This document shows, piece by piece, positions 17,356 to 25,144 of a DNA stretch of 41,994 bases (positions are counted from its first letter, which is position 1; every line of letters starts with the position of its first letter). The notes under the pieces are model-generated. The model did no database searches. It saw nothing but the letters and a program-made list of their open reading frames with translations, and had not been told where the DNA came from. The translations under genes and the position numbers were made by a program. Source of the stretch: CBDUEV01 sp965366365 (GTDB lineage Bacteria; Actinomycetota; Acidimicrobiia; Spongiisociales; JAENVV01); assembly GCA_965366365.1 (NCBI GenBank), contig CBDUEV010000022.1, forward strand, positions 1 through 41,994, given 5' to 3'.

Positions 17356-18192
17356 CTACCGATCCCGGTGAGCCCGAAGGGTGGCGGCGACCTGCTCGAA
17401 GGAGGGGTCGATCTCGAACGCATAGCCATCCCAGAAACCGTCGCGGGCAGGGTCGAATCGACGCGCCGGCGCTCGGTCAGGACCGAGCGCCTTGGCCTTC
17501 ATCTTCTCCTCGACACCGGGGAAATCCTCGGCGGCGACAGGCGGAAGCACTTCGAGGGTTATCCGCTCACCGAACCGAACCAGCGGATGAAACGGGTAAT
17601 CCCACACCGTGTGGCTGCCGGTGAGCACCACCGGCAGGATCCGTCTGCCGAGGTGGCGGGCCAGCGCCACCGCCCCGCCTTGAAAGGCGACCTCGATGCC
17701 GAGCACCGAGGCTTGCGGGAAGACCACGACACTCTCGCCTCGTCGGTCCGCCGCCTGGCCCTGCCGGAGAAGTTGCCGCAGTCCCGACCGGGGGCGATCC
17801 GTGTCGATCACGATCTGGTCGGTCTCTTGCAGAACCCTCCCCACGATTCGCCATTCGGCGAGCTCGCGGCGAGCGGCGAAGCGAAGCTGGAGCGGGAGAT
17901 GGAGAAGCGCCACGGCGTCGAGGAATCCTTCGTGAAGTGGCACCACCACATACCGCTCGCCCGGTGTGAGATGTTCCAGGCCGCGCAGCTCCAGGCCGAT
18001 GTCGAGTTGGTCCACGGCCCGCCGAGCCCACGATCGCATCGCCTCGGACACCGCCACCGGATCGCCGGTTCGACTCGCCCACACCATACGGGCGGCACCT
18101 CCGAGAAGAAGCGAGGCGGTACTCCGGGCGCCAACGACGGCCTCGGTCCAGCTCGAGAAGGCAATACGCCCGCCAGGCATCCGATACAACAT
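17356..18192 (-). CDS. PlsC-type lysophospholipid/glycerolipid acyltransferase family protein
   Basis: A 278-residue protein with the acyltransferase catalytic motif H-x4-D as HEGFLD (His87, Asp92) and a degenerate substrate-binding block FPQAS (158-162) where many relatives have FPEGT. The segment LRRILPVVLTGSHTVWD also fits the family. Such enzymes transfer acyl groups to lysophosphatidate or related acceptors on the inner membrane face; the acceptor cannot be told. The hydrophobic N-terminal stretch near 25-38 is too weak to call a membrane helix. The ATG at 18192 follows CATACT by 6 nt, so a leaderless mRNA is likely. Confidence 0.83.
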   Translation of the reverse strand: MLYRMPGGRIAFSSWTEAVVGARSTASLLLGGAARMVWASRTGDPVAVSEAMRSWARRAVDQLDIGLELRGLEHLTPGERYVVVPLHEGFLDAVALLHLPLQLRFAARRELAEWRIVGRVLQETDQIVIDTDRPRSGLRQLLRQGQAADRRGESVVVFPQASVLGIEVAFQGGAVALARHLGRRILPVVLTGSHTVWDYPFHPLVRFGERITLEVLPPVAAEDFPGVEEKMKAKALGPDRAPARRFDPARDGFWDGYAFEIDPSFEQVAATLRAHRDR

Positions 18193-18198
18193 CGTCCC

Positions 18199-18204
18199 AG
18201 TATG
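18199..18204 (-). promoter_or_regulatory. Candidate -10 element for a leaderless mRNA
   Basis: On the minus strand CATACT, then GGGACG, then the ATG at 18192. It closely resembles the upstream sequence of the E1 gene at 4469. Confidence 0.45.
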
Positions 18205-18250
18205 GGCCGGGCTAGGGGGTACCGGTCAGATCAGGCGAAGGGACTAGCCC

Positions 18251-18646
18251 TCAACCCATGATCGCTGTCATCCGACCCGGGTCCACGACGGCCGCCAAGA
18301 TGTCACGAATCGAAAGGATGGCGGTCAACTCGTCGCCCACGACCGGGACGTGGCGGTACCCGGTCTCGAGAAGCCACTCCGCCACCTGCTCGACGTCGAT
18401 GTTCGGCGAGAACACGTCAGGGTTGCGGGTCATGTGGTTGCCGACCACGGCCGAGGTGAACTCGACGCCCATGGCGGCGGCCTCGAGAATATCCCGCTCC
18501 GTCAGGATGCCGATGAGTTCACCGTCCACCACGACACCCATCGAACCACAGTCGGCCTCCATCATTGCGTTGGCGGCGTCGAACAGCGTGGAGGACGGGG
18601 TGATCGTCTCAGGCGTCCCGCGCACTAGGTCCCTCAACTTGACCAT
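18251..18646 (-). CDS. Two-CBS-domain protein
   Basis: A 131-residue protein made of two CBS domains and nothing else: the first about 4-57 (DAANAMMEADCGSMGVV, GILTERDIL), the second about 68-125 (VEQVAEWLLETGYRHVPVV, ILSIRDIL). CBS pairs bind adenosyl nucleotides and act as energy or redox sensors, but the target here is unknown. I chose the ATG at 18646 because AAAGGAGG lies 6 nt upstream; TTG 18652 and GTG 18649 would be too close to that site. It is downstream of the sigma factor gene on the same strand but separated from it by a strong terminator, so it probably has its own promoter. Confidence 0.88.
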   Translation of the reverse strand: MVKLRDLVRGTPETITPSSTLFDAANAMMEADCGSMGVVVDGELIGILTERDILEAAAMGVEFTSAVVGNHMTRNPDVFSPNIDVEQVAEWLLETGYRHVPVVGDELTAILSIRDILAAVVDPGRMTAIMG

Positions 18647-18738
18647 CACCAACCTCCTTTCGACTCACCGTATGCGTCGCCACCTGCCCCAGGCAGGGAC
18701 CAATGGATCTTTAGCAGGGCCGAAAGACTCCCGAAACG

Positions 18739-18770
18739 AGAAGGACCGACGCCGGGGCGTCGGTCCTTCT
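18739..18770 (-). terminator. Strong hairpin terminator of the sigma factor gene
   Basis: A 15-bp perfect stem (18739-18753 with 18756-18770, AGAAGGACCGACGCC and its complement) centred on a GG dinucleotide, 18 nt after the sigma factor stop. On the minus strand it is followed by CGTTTCGG rather than a pure T run. Confidence 0.85.
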
Positions 18771-18787
18771 GTCGAGCTCGTGTGAAT

Positions 18788-19792
18788 TCAGATCAGGTCT
18801 TGTTCTCTGATCCCGAACGAGGGATGGCGAAGGCGGCACAACGCCAGCTTCTCGAGTTGACGAATGCGCTCACGGGTGAGGTTGAATTCCTCGCCGATCT
18901 CCTCCAGCGTGCGGGGCACACCGTCGTAGAACCCGTAGCGGAGAGCCAGGATTCGGCCTTCCCGGTCGGGAAGACGTTCGATCGAGATCCGCAAGCTGTT
19001 GGCCACGTCCATCTCTTCGGTGATTTGGACGGGGTCGGCGGCGTCTTCGTCTTCGATGAAGTCGCCCAACTGGGCGCCGTCTTCACCGACAGGCTGCTCG
19101 AGCGAGACGGTGTCCGCCACCGACAGGGCGAGTTCCACCTTGTCGACCGTGACGCCGGCCTCTTCTGCAATCTCTTCAGGCTTGGGATCCCGCCCGAGTT
19201 CGGCCTTGAGGCTGGCCTGGGCGGCGCGCACCGCGGCCAGGGTGTCGTGGAGGTGGACGGGAATCCGCACCGTGCGGGATTTGTCGGCGATGGCACGAGT
19301 GATCGCCTGCCGGATCCACCACGTGGCGTAGGTCGAGAACTTGAAGCCTTTGCGCCAGTCGAACTTCTCGACCGCTCGAATGAGTCCGAGGTTTCCCTCT
19401 TGGATCAGGTCAAGGAAGTCGATGCCGGAGGTGTTGGCATATCGGCGGGCGTTGGCGACCACCAAACGGAGGTTGGCGGTGAGAAAGGCATCCTTCGCTT
19501 CGCGGCCCTTGCGGATCTTGCGGCGAAGCTCGATTTCTTCCTTCTTGCCCTTGTACTTGCCCTCTTCCATCGCCACCACGGCCTCTTCGCCGGTCTCGAT
19601 GCGTTGGGCGAGCTCCACTTCCTGCTCGGCGGTGAGCAGGTCGTACTCCCCGATAGCGGTGAGGTACTGCGACACGAGATCGGTGGTGAGCCGACCCCGC
19701 TCGTCGGTGAGCTTGCTCGCCTTGGTGGCCTTCGCCCTCGCCGCCTTGGCGGTGGAGTCGGCTTTGGCACGCGTTTTAGGAGCAGGGGGCAT
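18788..19792 (-). CDS. RNA polymerase sigma factor, RpoD/SigA family
   Basis: A 334-residue sigma-70 protein. A basic Lys/Ala-rich N-terminus (1-28) is followed by region 1.2 (about 36-68, DLVSQYLTAIGEYDLLT), region 2 (about 90-160, with LRLVVANARRYAN and FSTYATWWIRQAITRAIAD for core and -10 binding), region 3 and region 4 (about 270-325, LPDREGRILALRYG and the helix-turn-helix FNLTRERIRQLEKLAL). It is a primary or primary-like (SigA/HrdB/SigB) factor; region 1.1 is absent or reduced to the basic tail. I chose ATG 19792 (MPPAPKTRAK) with AAGGA about 8 nt upstream; the open frame extends to 19909 without family resemblance. A conventional promoter and a DnaA-box-like cluster lie upstream. Confidence 0.93.
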   Translation of the reverse strand: MPPAPKTRAKADSTAKAARAKATKASKLTDERGRLTTDLVSQYLTAIGEYDLLTAEQEVELAQRIETGEEAVVAMEEGKYKGKKEEIELRRKIRKGREAKDAFLTANLRLVVANARRYANTSGIDFLDLIQEGNLGLIRAVEKFDWRKGFKFSTYATWWIRQAITRAIADKSRTVRIPVHLHDTLAAVRAAQASLKAELGRDPKPEEIAEEAGVTVDKVELALSVADTVSLEQPVGEDGAQLGDFIEDEDAADPVQITEEMDVANSLRISIERLPDREGRILALRYGFYDGVPRTLEEIGEEFNLTRERIRQLEKLALCRLRHPSFGIREQDLI

Positions 19793-19864
19793 ACATGGTT
19801 CCTTGAGGACGAGGGAAAATCGTCGGAGCGGCCCAGGATCATCCCGAATCCGCCCACGGGCACC

Positions 19865-19893
19865 AATATGACATAGATCTTCCGTCTTGTGAA
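19865..19893 (-). promoter_or_regulatory. Candidate promoter of the sigma factor gene
   Basis: On the minus strand a -35-like TTCACA (19888-19893, one mismatch to TTGACA), a 17-nt spacer and a -10-like CATATT (19865-19870). The 5' leader would be about 65 nt. The DnaA-box-like cluster begins 9 nt upstream of the -35. Confidence 0.5.
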
Positions 19894-19901
19894 CCCCTTT
19901 T

Positions 19902-19975
19902 CTTTCCACAGAGAGTGGTTCGGCTCTCCACAGCCCTCCACAGGGTGGAACCGGTTCCCCACAGGGTTATCCACA
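19902..19975. promoter_or_regulatory. Cluster of five DnaA-box-like sites
   Basis: Five 9-mers of one orientation end in CCACA and are followed by G: CTTTCCACA (19902), CTCTCCACA (19924), CCCTCCACA (19934), TTCCCCACA (19955) and TTATCCACA (19967). The last is a perfect DnaA box. Start-to-start distances of 22, 10, 21 and 12 nt are near whole helical turns, so all sites face one side of the DNA. They lie directly upstream of the sigma factor promoter in the 342-nt gap between the sigma factor and glnD. In the rest of that gap (19976-20134) I see no gene and no convincing terminator. Confidence 0.55.
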
Positions 19976-20134
19976 GGAGAGGGGCTTCGGGGGTGGACGC
20001 GCGGTGCTCAACCGGCATCGCGCAGTGAACTCGACATCGGAGCGCTGAGGTCCCTCCTGGCGACTCAGAGTGACATCCCCGCCGGCGACGGCCACCTAGC
20101 GAGAAAGGCAGCCCAAACGGCCCCTCAGCCGGGA

Positions 20135-22549
20135 TCAGTCGAACTCGGATCCCAAGGCGGCGAGCAGCTTCTGCTCGAGCCGGTGGCGATCCGTCACCGG
20201 GGAACGAAGGTAGAAAACGTCCGTGACGAGACCGGCTCGGGTGTCGATCTTGGCCAACCGCACGTCGAGCCCTTCCTCGAACATCAGGCGGGCCACATCG
20301 TGGAGAAAGCCGGGGCGGTCGGGACCGCGCACTTCAACGATCTCCTCGCCTGTGCCGGCGTCGGTCTCGAAACGGACGCTCGCTCCACCCGGGCGCGGGG
20401 CGAGCCCACCGGCGGTACGTCGGCGTTGCCGCAGCGCTCCTTCGAGATCGAGCCGTCCGTCCAGCACGCGCTCCAGGTCCCGCCGAAGGAGATTGACGGT
20501 GTGATCGGATACCCGTCCCGGTCGCCGGGCGTTGGTCACGTAGAAGGTGTCGAGGGCGAGTCCGTCGTCCCCCACCATCAGGCGGGCGTCCAGCACGTCG
20601 ACGCCATGCAAAGCCAGGACGCCGGCCACGACCCCCAGGAGCCCGGGTCGGTCGGGTGCGGCCACCACCAGGCTGGTGAGTTGACCCTCGTGCTCGGCGC
20701 CCACCGCCACCTCCCCATCGGCGGGACGAGGGGAGGAGAGTTCGAGATGCCTGAGTATCTCCTTCGTCTCGAAACGGGCGGTATACCCCGGACCCATCGT
20801 GGAGAGATGCCGTTCGATCGCGCCACGGCCGTGGCGCCCTTCGGCGGCCGCCAGGATCTCGTCGACATTCGTCTCGCTGCCCAACTCCCCGGTCCAACCT
20901 CCCAACAGCTGCGAGGTCAGGGAGCGCACCAATGCAGCCTTCCATGGAGTCCAGACCGTGCTTCCCGTCGCTTTCGCATCCGCCACCGCCAGGAGAGCGA
21001 GCATACGAACGAGCTGGGGATCGCCGATCGTCTGGGCTGTCTCGGCCACCACGGCAGAGTCGCCGATGTCGCGCCGCGTGGCGACCTGTGGGAGCAGCAG
21101 ATGCCAGCGGACGCTCTGTGCCATGAGCTGGGTGGCTTTCCGTCCGAACCCGGCGCGTTCGCCAAAGGCCGCCACCAGGTCAGCCCCGATGATGGAATGG
21201 TCTCCACCCCTACCCTTGCCGACGTCGTGGAGCAGCGACGCCACCAGGAGTTCGTCGAGGGAGCCGAGCTCCTCTGCCAGATCCCGACACCACGGCTCTG
21301 AGCTCTCCGACCCCGTGATGGCGAGCAGCTCGGAGACCGTGCGCCATTGGTGATCCGCTACCGGGTGTTCGTGGAACGGGGCTGCTTGGGGCAAGGAGTA
21401 GGTGGCCGCCAGCTCCGGAAGCATTCGAGTGAGGTACCCCAGATCCTGGAGCCGGCTGCTGATCCGTTGTCCCAATCGACCCGCCGCGAGCAGCCGGACG
21501 AAGGTGGCCCGGTCGTCCTCCGACCACTGCGGGCCAGGCGCCGTGCGGAGTTTCAGCTCTTCGATACTGCCGAACAGCCTTCCCGGCGGGCGTTCCAGCG
21601 CCGCGTCGACGATGGCCAGCGCTCCCCTGTCGTCCCTGGTTGTTCTACTGTGCCGGAGGGAGCGCACCAGCCACCGTCCAGCCGACCGAATCGGGTCGGT
21701 GAGCTCGACCATGAGATCGGGCCAACGGTCGTCGACCATACGTTCCACCGACCGGGTGGTGGCGTACAGCTCACGGCTGAGAGTGCCCTCGTCCTCCCCC
21801 AGCCATTCCGCCACGGCGGCGCGCAGATCGAACGCGTACTCGTCGATGGGTTTGGTGGCGACGGCATGGATGGCGTTACGAACGGCCAGTAGCACCGACC
21901 GCGACGCTTCCTCCTCGGGTGACCCCTCGGGGATGGCGGTGCCGTCACCCTCCTGGACCGCCCTCTCCCACCCCAGGCCGTGGAGGCTTCGAAGCCCGCC
22001 CCTGCCCCGCTTGGTGTCGACCGCCTGAAGCTGGAAGGGTTCGGCGAGGCGTCGCACGCGCTCCTCGCCCTTGAGTGCGGCGAGGATCCAGTCGCGTTTT
22101 CGTCGCACGAGAGCGGCCACCAACGCTTCCGACTCGGACCACAGCTCGCCGGACCCGGCGATGAGTCGTGCACCCAGCAGACTGGTGAGAGTCTCTATGT
22201 TGTCGCCGGCTGCCTCGGCCACCTGGCGCGGCGTCCGCACCGAGTGCCCCACTTTGAGTCGAGCGTCCCACAGCGGATAGAGCAGCCCCTGCACGTCGTC
22301 GTCTGCGATGGTTCCGTCATGCACGATCATCAGATCGACGTCGGACGCCAGGCACATCTCCGCGCGGCCATACCCTCCCACCGCCACCACCGAACTCCCT
22401 GACCGGGTCGGGGCCAGCGATCGAATTGCGGAGTCGAGTCCCTCTGTGAGGCGTCTGGCCACGGTGGTCCCGGTCTCGGTCCACGGGCCGGGGACGCCTC
22501 CACCGAGTTCGGCTCGCTCCCTCAAGAAGGGGGACAACGGCTCGTTCAC
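20135..22549 (-). CDS. glnD: [Protein-PII] uridylyltransferase/uridylyl-removing enzyme (GlnD)
   Basis: An 804-residue cytoplasmic protein with the GlnD domain order. The nucleotidyltransferase domain has GGYGRAEM and SDVDL (58-73), then a helical linker, an HD phosphohydrolase domain with SLLHDVGKGRGGDHS, and two C-terminal ACT domains (VVAAPDRPGLLGVVAG and VEVRGPDRPGFLHDVA). It modifies and demodifies PII proteins in response to glutamine; in actinobacteria the homologue adenylylates GlnK. No glnK, amtB or glnA is in this window, which is unlike the usual amtB-glnK-glnD operon of Actinobacteria. The start is GTG at 22549, preceded by GGAGG at 8 nt; the frame stays open 80 codons further without resemblance to GlnD. 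Confidence 0.93.
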   Translation of the reverse strand: MNEPLSPFLRERAELGGGVPGPWTETGTTVARRLTEGLDSAIRSLAPTRSGSSVVAVGGYGRAEMCLASDVDLMIVHDGTIADDDVQGLLYPLWDARLKVGHSVRTPRQVAEAAGDNIETLTSLLGARLIAGSGELWSESEALVAALVRRKRDWILAALKGEERVRRLAEPFQLQAVDTKRGRGGLRSLHGLGWERAVQEGDGTAIPEGSPEEEASRSVLLAVRNAIHAVATKPIDEYAFDLRAAVAEWLGEDEGTLSRELYATTRSVERMVDDRWPDLMVELTDPIRSAGRWLVRSLRHSRTTRDDRGALAIVDAALERPPGRLFGSIEELKLRTAPGPQWSEDDRATFVRLLAAGRLGQRISSRLQDLGYLTRMLPELAATYSLPQAAPFHEHPVADHQWRTVSELLAITGSESSEPWCRDLAEELGSLDELLVASLLHDVGKGRGGDHSIIGADLVAAFGERAGFGRKATQLMAQSVRWHLLLPQVATRRDIGDSAVVAETAQTIGDPQLVRMLALLAVADAKATGSTVWTPWKAALVRSLTSQLLGGWTGELGSETNVDEILAAAEGRHGRGAIERHLSTMGPGYTARFETKEILRHLELSSPRPADGEVAVGAEHEGQLTSLVVAAPDRPGLLGVVAGVLALHGVDVLDARLMVGDDGLALDTFYVTNARRPGRVSDHTVNLLRRDLERVLDGRLDLEGALRQRRRTAGGLAPRPGGASVRFETDAGTGEEIVEVRGPDRPGFLHDVARLMFEEGLDVRLAKIDTRAGLVTDVFYLRSPVTDRHRLEQKLLAALGSEFD

Positions 22550-22732
22550 GACGCCGCCCTCCACTTCGCCCGTTCGAGACCGGCGGAGGCTTCTTGGCGT
22601 TCGGTTGTGCAATGGCGGTTGGGCGACACCATCGTCCTCGGTTGTCGACGGTCCTGAGCGTACCGGCCCGCACCGAGGAGCTCGCCGACCGAGCAATTCC
22701 CCATGCGGAGCCCACCGGGACGGGCGGTGTTG

Positions 22733-22738
22733 TATCGT
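22733..22738 (+). promoter_or_regulatory. Candidate -10 element of the liv operon
   Basis: TATCGT followed by 8 nt and the ATG at 22747, compatible with a leaderless or nearly leaderless liv mRNA. There is no Shine-Dalgarno before this ATG; the only purine run (AAGAGG at 22795) precedes an internal ATG at 22801 with no spacing. Confidence 0.4.
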
Positions 22739-22746
22739 GAACCTCC

Positions 22747-24126
22747 ATGTGGCTGGCAGGGTTGCGCGACAACGCACGCACGGGAACACCGATCAAGAGG
22801 ATGCTCTTGGGTGCCGCACTCGTGGTCGTGGCACTGATGAGCGTGTTCGTACCTGCGGGCGCTCAAGAGGGCGGCGAAAGCGTGACGTCCACCTTGACAT
22901 CGCGCGACGACACCAACGAACGGGTCCCGGCGGCCGGTGTGACGGTCGTCATCCTCGACGCCACCGGAGCCGAAGTCACCACCACCACCACCGATGACGA
23001 AGGCACCTTCCTGGTACCGCTGCCAGGACCAGGGGACTACACGGTGGAGATCGATCCCGCCACTCTGCCCGATGGCATCTCATTGCGTGACCCGACCAAG
23101 ACCTCAGTCACCGTGACGATCGGCCCCGGACAGGCGGGTCGAGTGATCTTCAGCCTGCAGGTCGGCGATGCGGCGATCGCCAGCGGCGGCGTCTCGCTTC
23201 GCCAGGTCCTACAGCTCACCGTGGAGGGCATCAAGCTGGGGCTGTTCCTCGGGATGGCCTCGATCGGCCTGTCCCTGATCTTCGGTACCACCGGCCTCAC
23301 CAACTTCGCCCACAGCGAGATGATCACAGGCGGCATGCTGGTCGCCTATTTCTTCAACTTCTACGGACTCGCCGGCGTCTTCGGCTTCATGGCCGGGTGG
23401 CCCGCTCCCTTCGGCGGCGGTGTCAACCTGATCTTTGCCGCGCTCATCGCCGTGGTTCTCGGTGGTGCTTGGGGATGGGCCCTGGACGCCTGGGTTTTTG
23501 CACCGCTTCGCAGGCGGGGAACGTCGCTGATCGCTCAGCTCCTCGTCACCATCGGCCTGGCGATGGCGTTTCGCTTCTTCTTCCTGTTCATCTTCGATGG
23601 ACGCCAACGGTTCTTCGCCGACTTCACCGCTCAAACGGCAATCAAGATCGGGGTGGTGGACATCACACCCAAGGACCTGGTGAGCGGTGGAATATCCATC
23701 TTCGTGCTCGTCATGGTCGGGATCCTCATCTCCCGAACCCGAACCGGGAAGGCCATGCGGGCCGTGGCCGACAACCGGGACCTGGCCGAGTCGTCCGGGA
23801 TCGACGTCCAGCGGATCATCCGGACCGTTTGGGTGGTGGGCAGCGCCCTGGCTTCCCTCGGTGGGGTCTTCATCGGTCTCTCCGAGCAGGTCTCCTACCT
23901 CACCGGCTTCCGGATCCTCCTGCTCATCTTCGCGGCCGTCGTGTTGGGCGGACTGGGGACGGCGTACGGGGCGTTCGTCGGAGCGCTCATGGTGGGCATC
24001 GGGGTGCAGGTTTCGACGATCTTCATCCCCATCGAGCTGAAGAATGTGGGCGCCCTGGCCATGTTGATCATCGTGTTGGTCATCCGACCGCAGGGGATCC
24101 TGGGCCGAGCCGAGAGGGTGGGGTGA
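22747..24126 (+). CDS. livH: Branched-chain amino acid-type ABC permease LivH with an added N-terminal extracytoplasmic domain
   Basis: A 459-residue membrane protein, about 160 residues longer than ordinary LivH. Residues 19-40 form a signal-like hydrophobic segment ending at VPAGAQE. Residues about 45-140 form a Thr/Val-rich beta-sandwich resembling carboxypeptidase-regulatory or SpaA-type domains (AGVTVVILDATG, DDEGTFLVPLPGPGDYTVEI). From about 158 onward is a standard LivH permease with multiple membrane helices (ASIGLSLIFGTTGLTNFAHSE, RTGKAMRAVADNRDLAESSG). It is the first gene of livH-livM-livG-livF, importing branched-chain amino acids or related compounds (amides, urea). The junction is in one open frame, so the fusion looks real. 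Start alternatives: ATG 22747 or 22801; both retain the extra domain. Confidence 0.9.
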   Translation: MWLAGLRDNARTGTPIKRMLLGAALVVVALMSVFVPAGAQEGGESVTSTLTSRDDTNERVPAAGVTVVILDATGAEVTTTTTDDEGTFLVPLPGPGDYTVEIDPATLPDGISLRDPTKTSVTVTIGPGQAGRVIFSLQVGDAAIASGGVSLRQVLQLTVEGIKLGLFLGMASIGLSLIFGTTGLTNFAHSEMITGGMLVAYFFNFYGLAGVFGFMAGWPAPFGGGVNLIFAALIAVVLGGAWGWALDAWVFAPLRRRGTSLIAQLLVTIGLAMAFRFFFLFIFDGRQRFFADFTAQTAIKIGVVDITPKDLVSGGISIFVLVMVGILISRTRTGKAMRAVADNRDLAESSGIDVQRIIRTVWVVGSALASLGGVFIGLSEQVSYLTGFRILLLIFAAVVLGGLGTAYGAFVGALMVGIGVQVSTIFIPIELKNVGALAMLIIVLVIRPQGILGRAERVG

Positions 24127-24130
24127 CCTG

Positions 24131-25144
24131 ATGGTCTTCGCCGCGATCGACTGGGGAAGCATCCTCGACCAGACCGTCCAGCAGGCTGTCGGGGTGGAGG
24201 CGATCGCTTTCGCTCTCGCCGCCATCGGATTGAACATCCACTTCGGGTACACCGGGCTTCTCAACTTCGGGCAGGTCGGCTTCATGCTCGTGGGTGCCTA
24301 TGGCGTGGGACTCGGCATGATCTGGGGTTTGCATCCCGTGCTGGCTTTGGCCGTCGGAGTCGGTTTCGGCCTGGTGCTAGCCCTCTTGTTGGGAATCCCC
24401 ACCCTGCGCCTCCGCGCCGACTACCTGGCCATCGTCACCATTGCTGCCGCGGAAATCGTGCGGCTGATCGGAAGGTCCACCTGGGCACGTCCCGTCACCC
24501 GGGGCGCCGAGGGTCTCAACGAGTGGGCAGGACCGTTCCAGGACTTCGGCGCCCGGTTCTTCGCCCGATCGGTCGAATACGGCATCGGCCCCTTCACCTT
24601 CCGAGGCGCCCAGGCCTACGTGGTCTTCTTCGGGTGGATTGCGGTCCTGCTGGCCACCCTCATGGTCTGGCAGTTGATGCGCAGCCCATGGGGCAGGGTC
24701 GTCAAGGCTGTTCGAGAAGACGAGAACGCGGCACGCGCCCTCGGCAAGAACGCCTACTGGTACAAACTTCAAGCCCTGATGCTCGGAGGGGCTTTCGGGG
24801 CGATGGGAGGGATGGTCCGCGGCATCGGCAACGCCACCGTGCAGCCGGACACGTTCGCCGCCGCCATCACATTCTTCGTGTGGACGGCCCTCATCATCGG
24901 CGGGGTCGGCAAGGTCTGGGCGCCCGTGGCTGGCGCCATCATCTTCAACGGCCTCTTCGCCTTCATCGACAACCTCCTCCGACAACTGGTCGGGGAAGGA
25001 ATCATCCCGAGTACCGTGATGGACTCGATCCAGATCGGACCGGTGAGGTTCATGCTCGTTGGTATCGCCCTGGCGCTCTTGATGGTTTTCAGACCGCAGG
25101 GCCTCTTCGGCAACCGGGAGGAGATGGCACTCGATGACCGATGA
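24131..25144 (+). CDS. livM: Branched-chain amino acid-type ABC permease LivM
   Basis: A 337-residue polytopic inner-membrane permease, partner of LivH. Family features are the early LNIHFGYTGLLNFGQVGFML, the loop LRLRADYLAIVTIAAAEIVRL and the conserved cytoplasmic coupling segment SPWGRVVKAVREDENAARALGK split by a helix turn. The C-terminus ends in VFRPQGLFG, as is usual. It begins 4 nt after livH and its last 11 nt overlap livG (ATG at 25134), so it is translated as part of the operon. Confidence 0.94.
   Translation: MVFAAIDWGSILDQTVQQAVGVEAIAFALAAIGLNIHFGYTGLLNFGQVGFMLVGAYGVGLGMIWGLHPVLALAVGVGFGLVLALLLGIPTLRLRADYLAIVTIAAAEIVRLIGRSTWARPVTRGAEGLNEWAGPFQDFGARFFARSVEYGIGPFTFRGAQAYVVFFGWIAVLLATLMVWQLMRSPWGRVVKAVREDENAARALGKNAYWYKLQALMLGGAFGAMGGMVRGIGNATVQPDTFAAAITFFVWTALIIGGVGKVWAPVAGAIIFNGLFAFIDNLLRQLVGEGIIPSTVMDSIQIGPVRFMLVGIALALLMVFRPQGLFGNREEMALDDR

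Noticed and set aside
14820..18192. HerA-like ATPase as part of a multi-gene defence island
   Set aside because: The neighbours are an SCO6745-family protein, a methyltransferase and a lipid acyltransferase, all in other transcripts; no nuclease, Sir2 or toxin-like gene and no mobile element is present.
19902..19975. Interpretation of the DnaA-box cluster as the chromosome origin
   Set aside because: No dnaA, dnaN, recF, rpmH or parAB genes and no AT-rich unwinding region are next to it.
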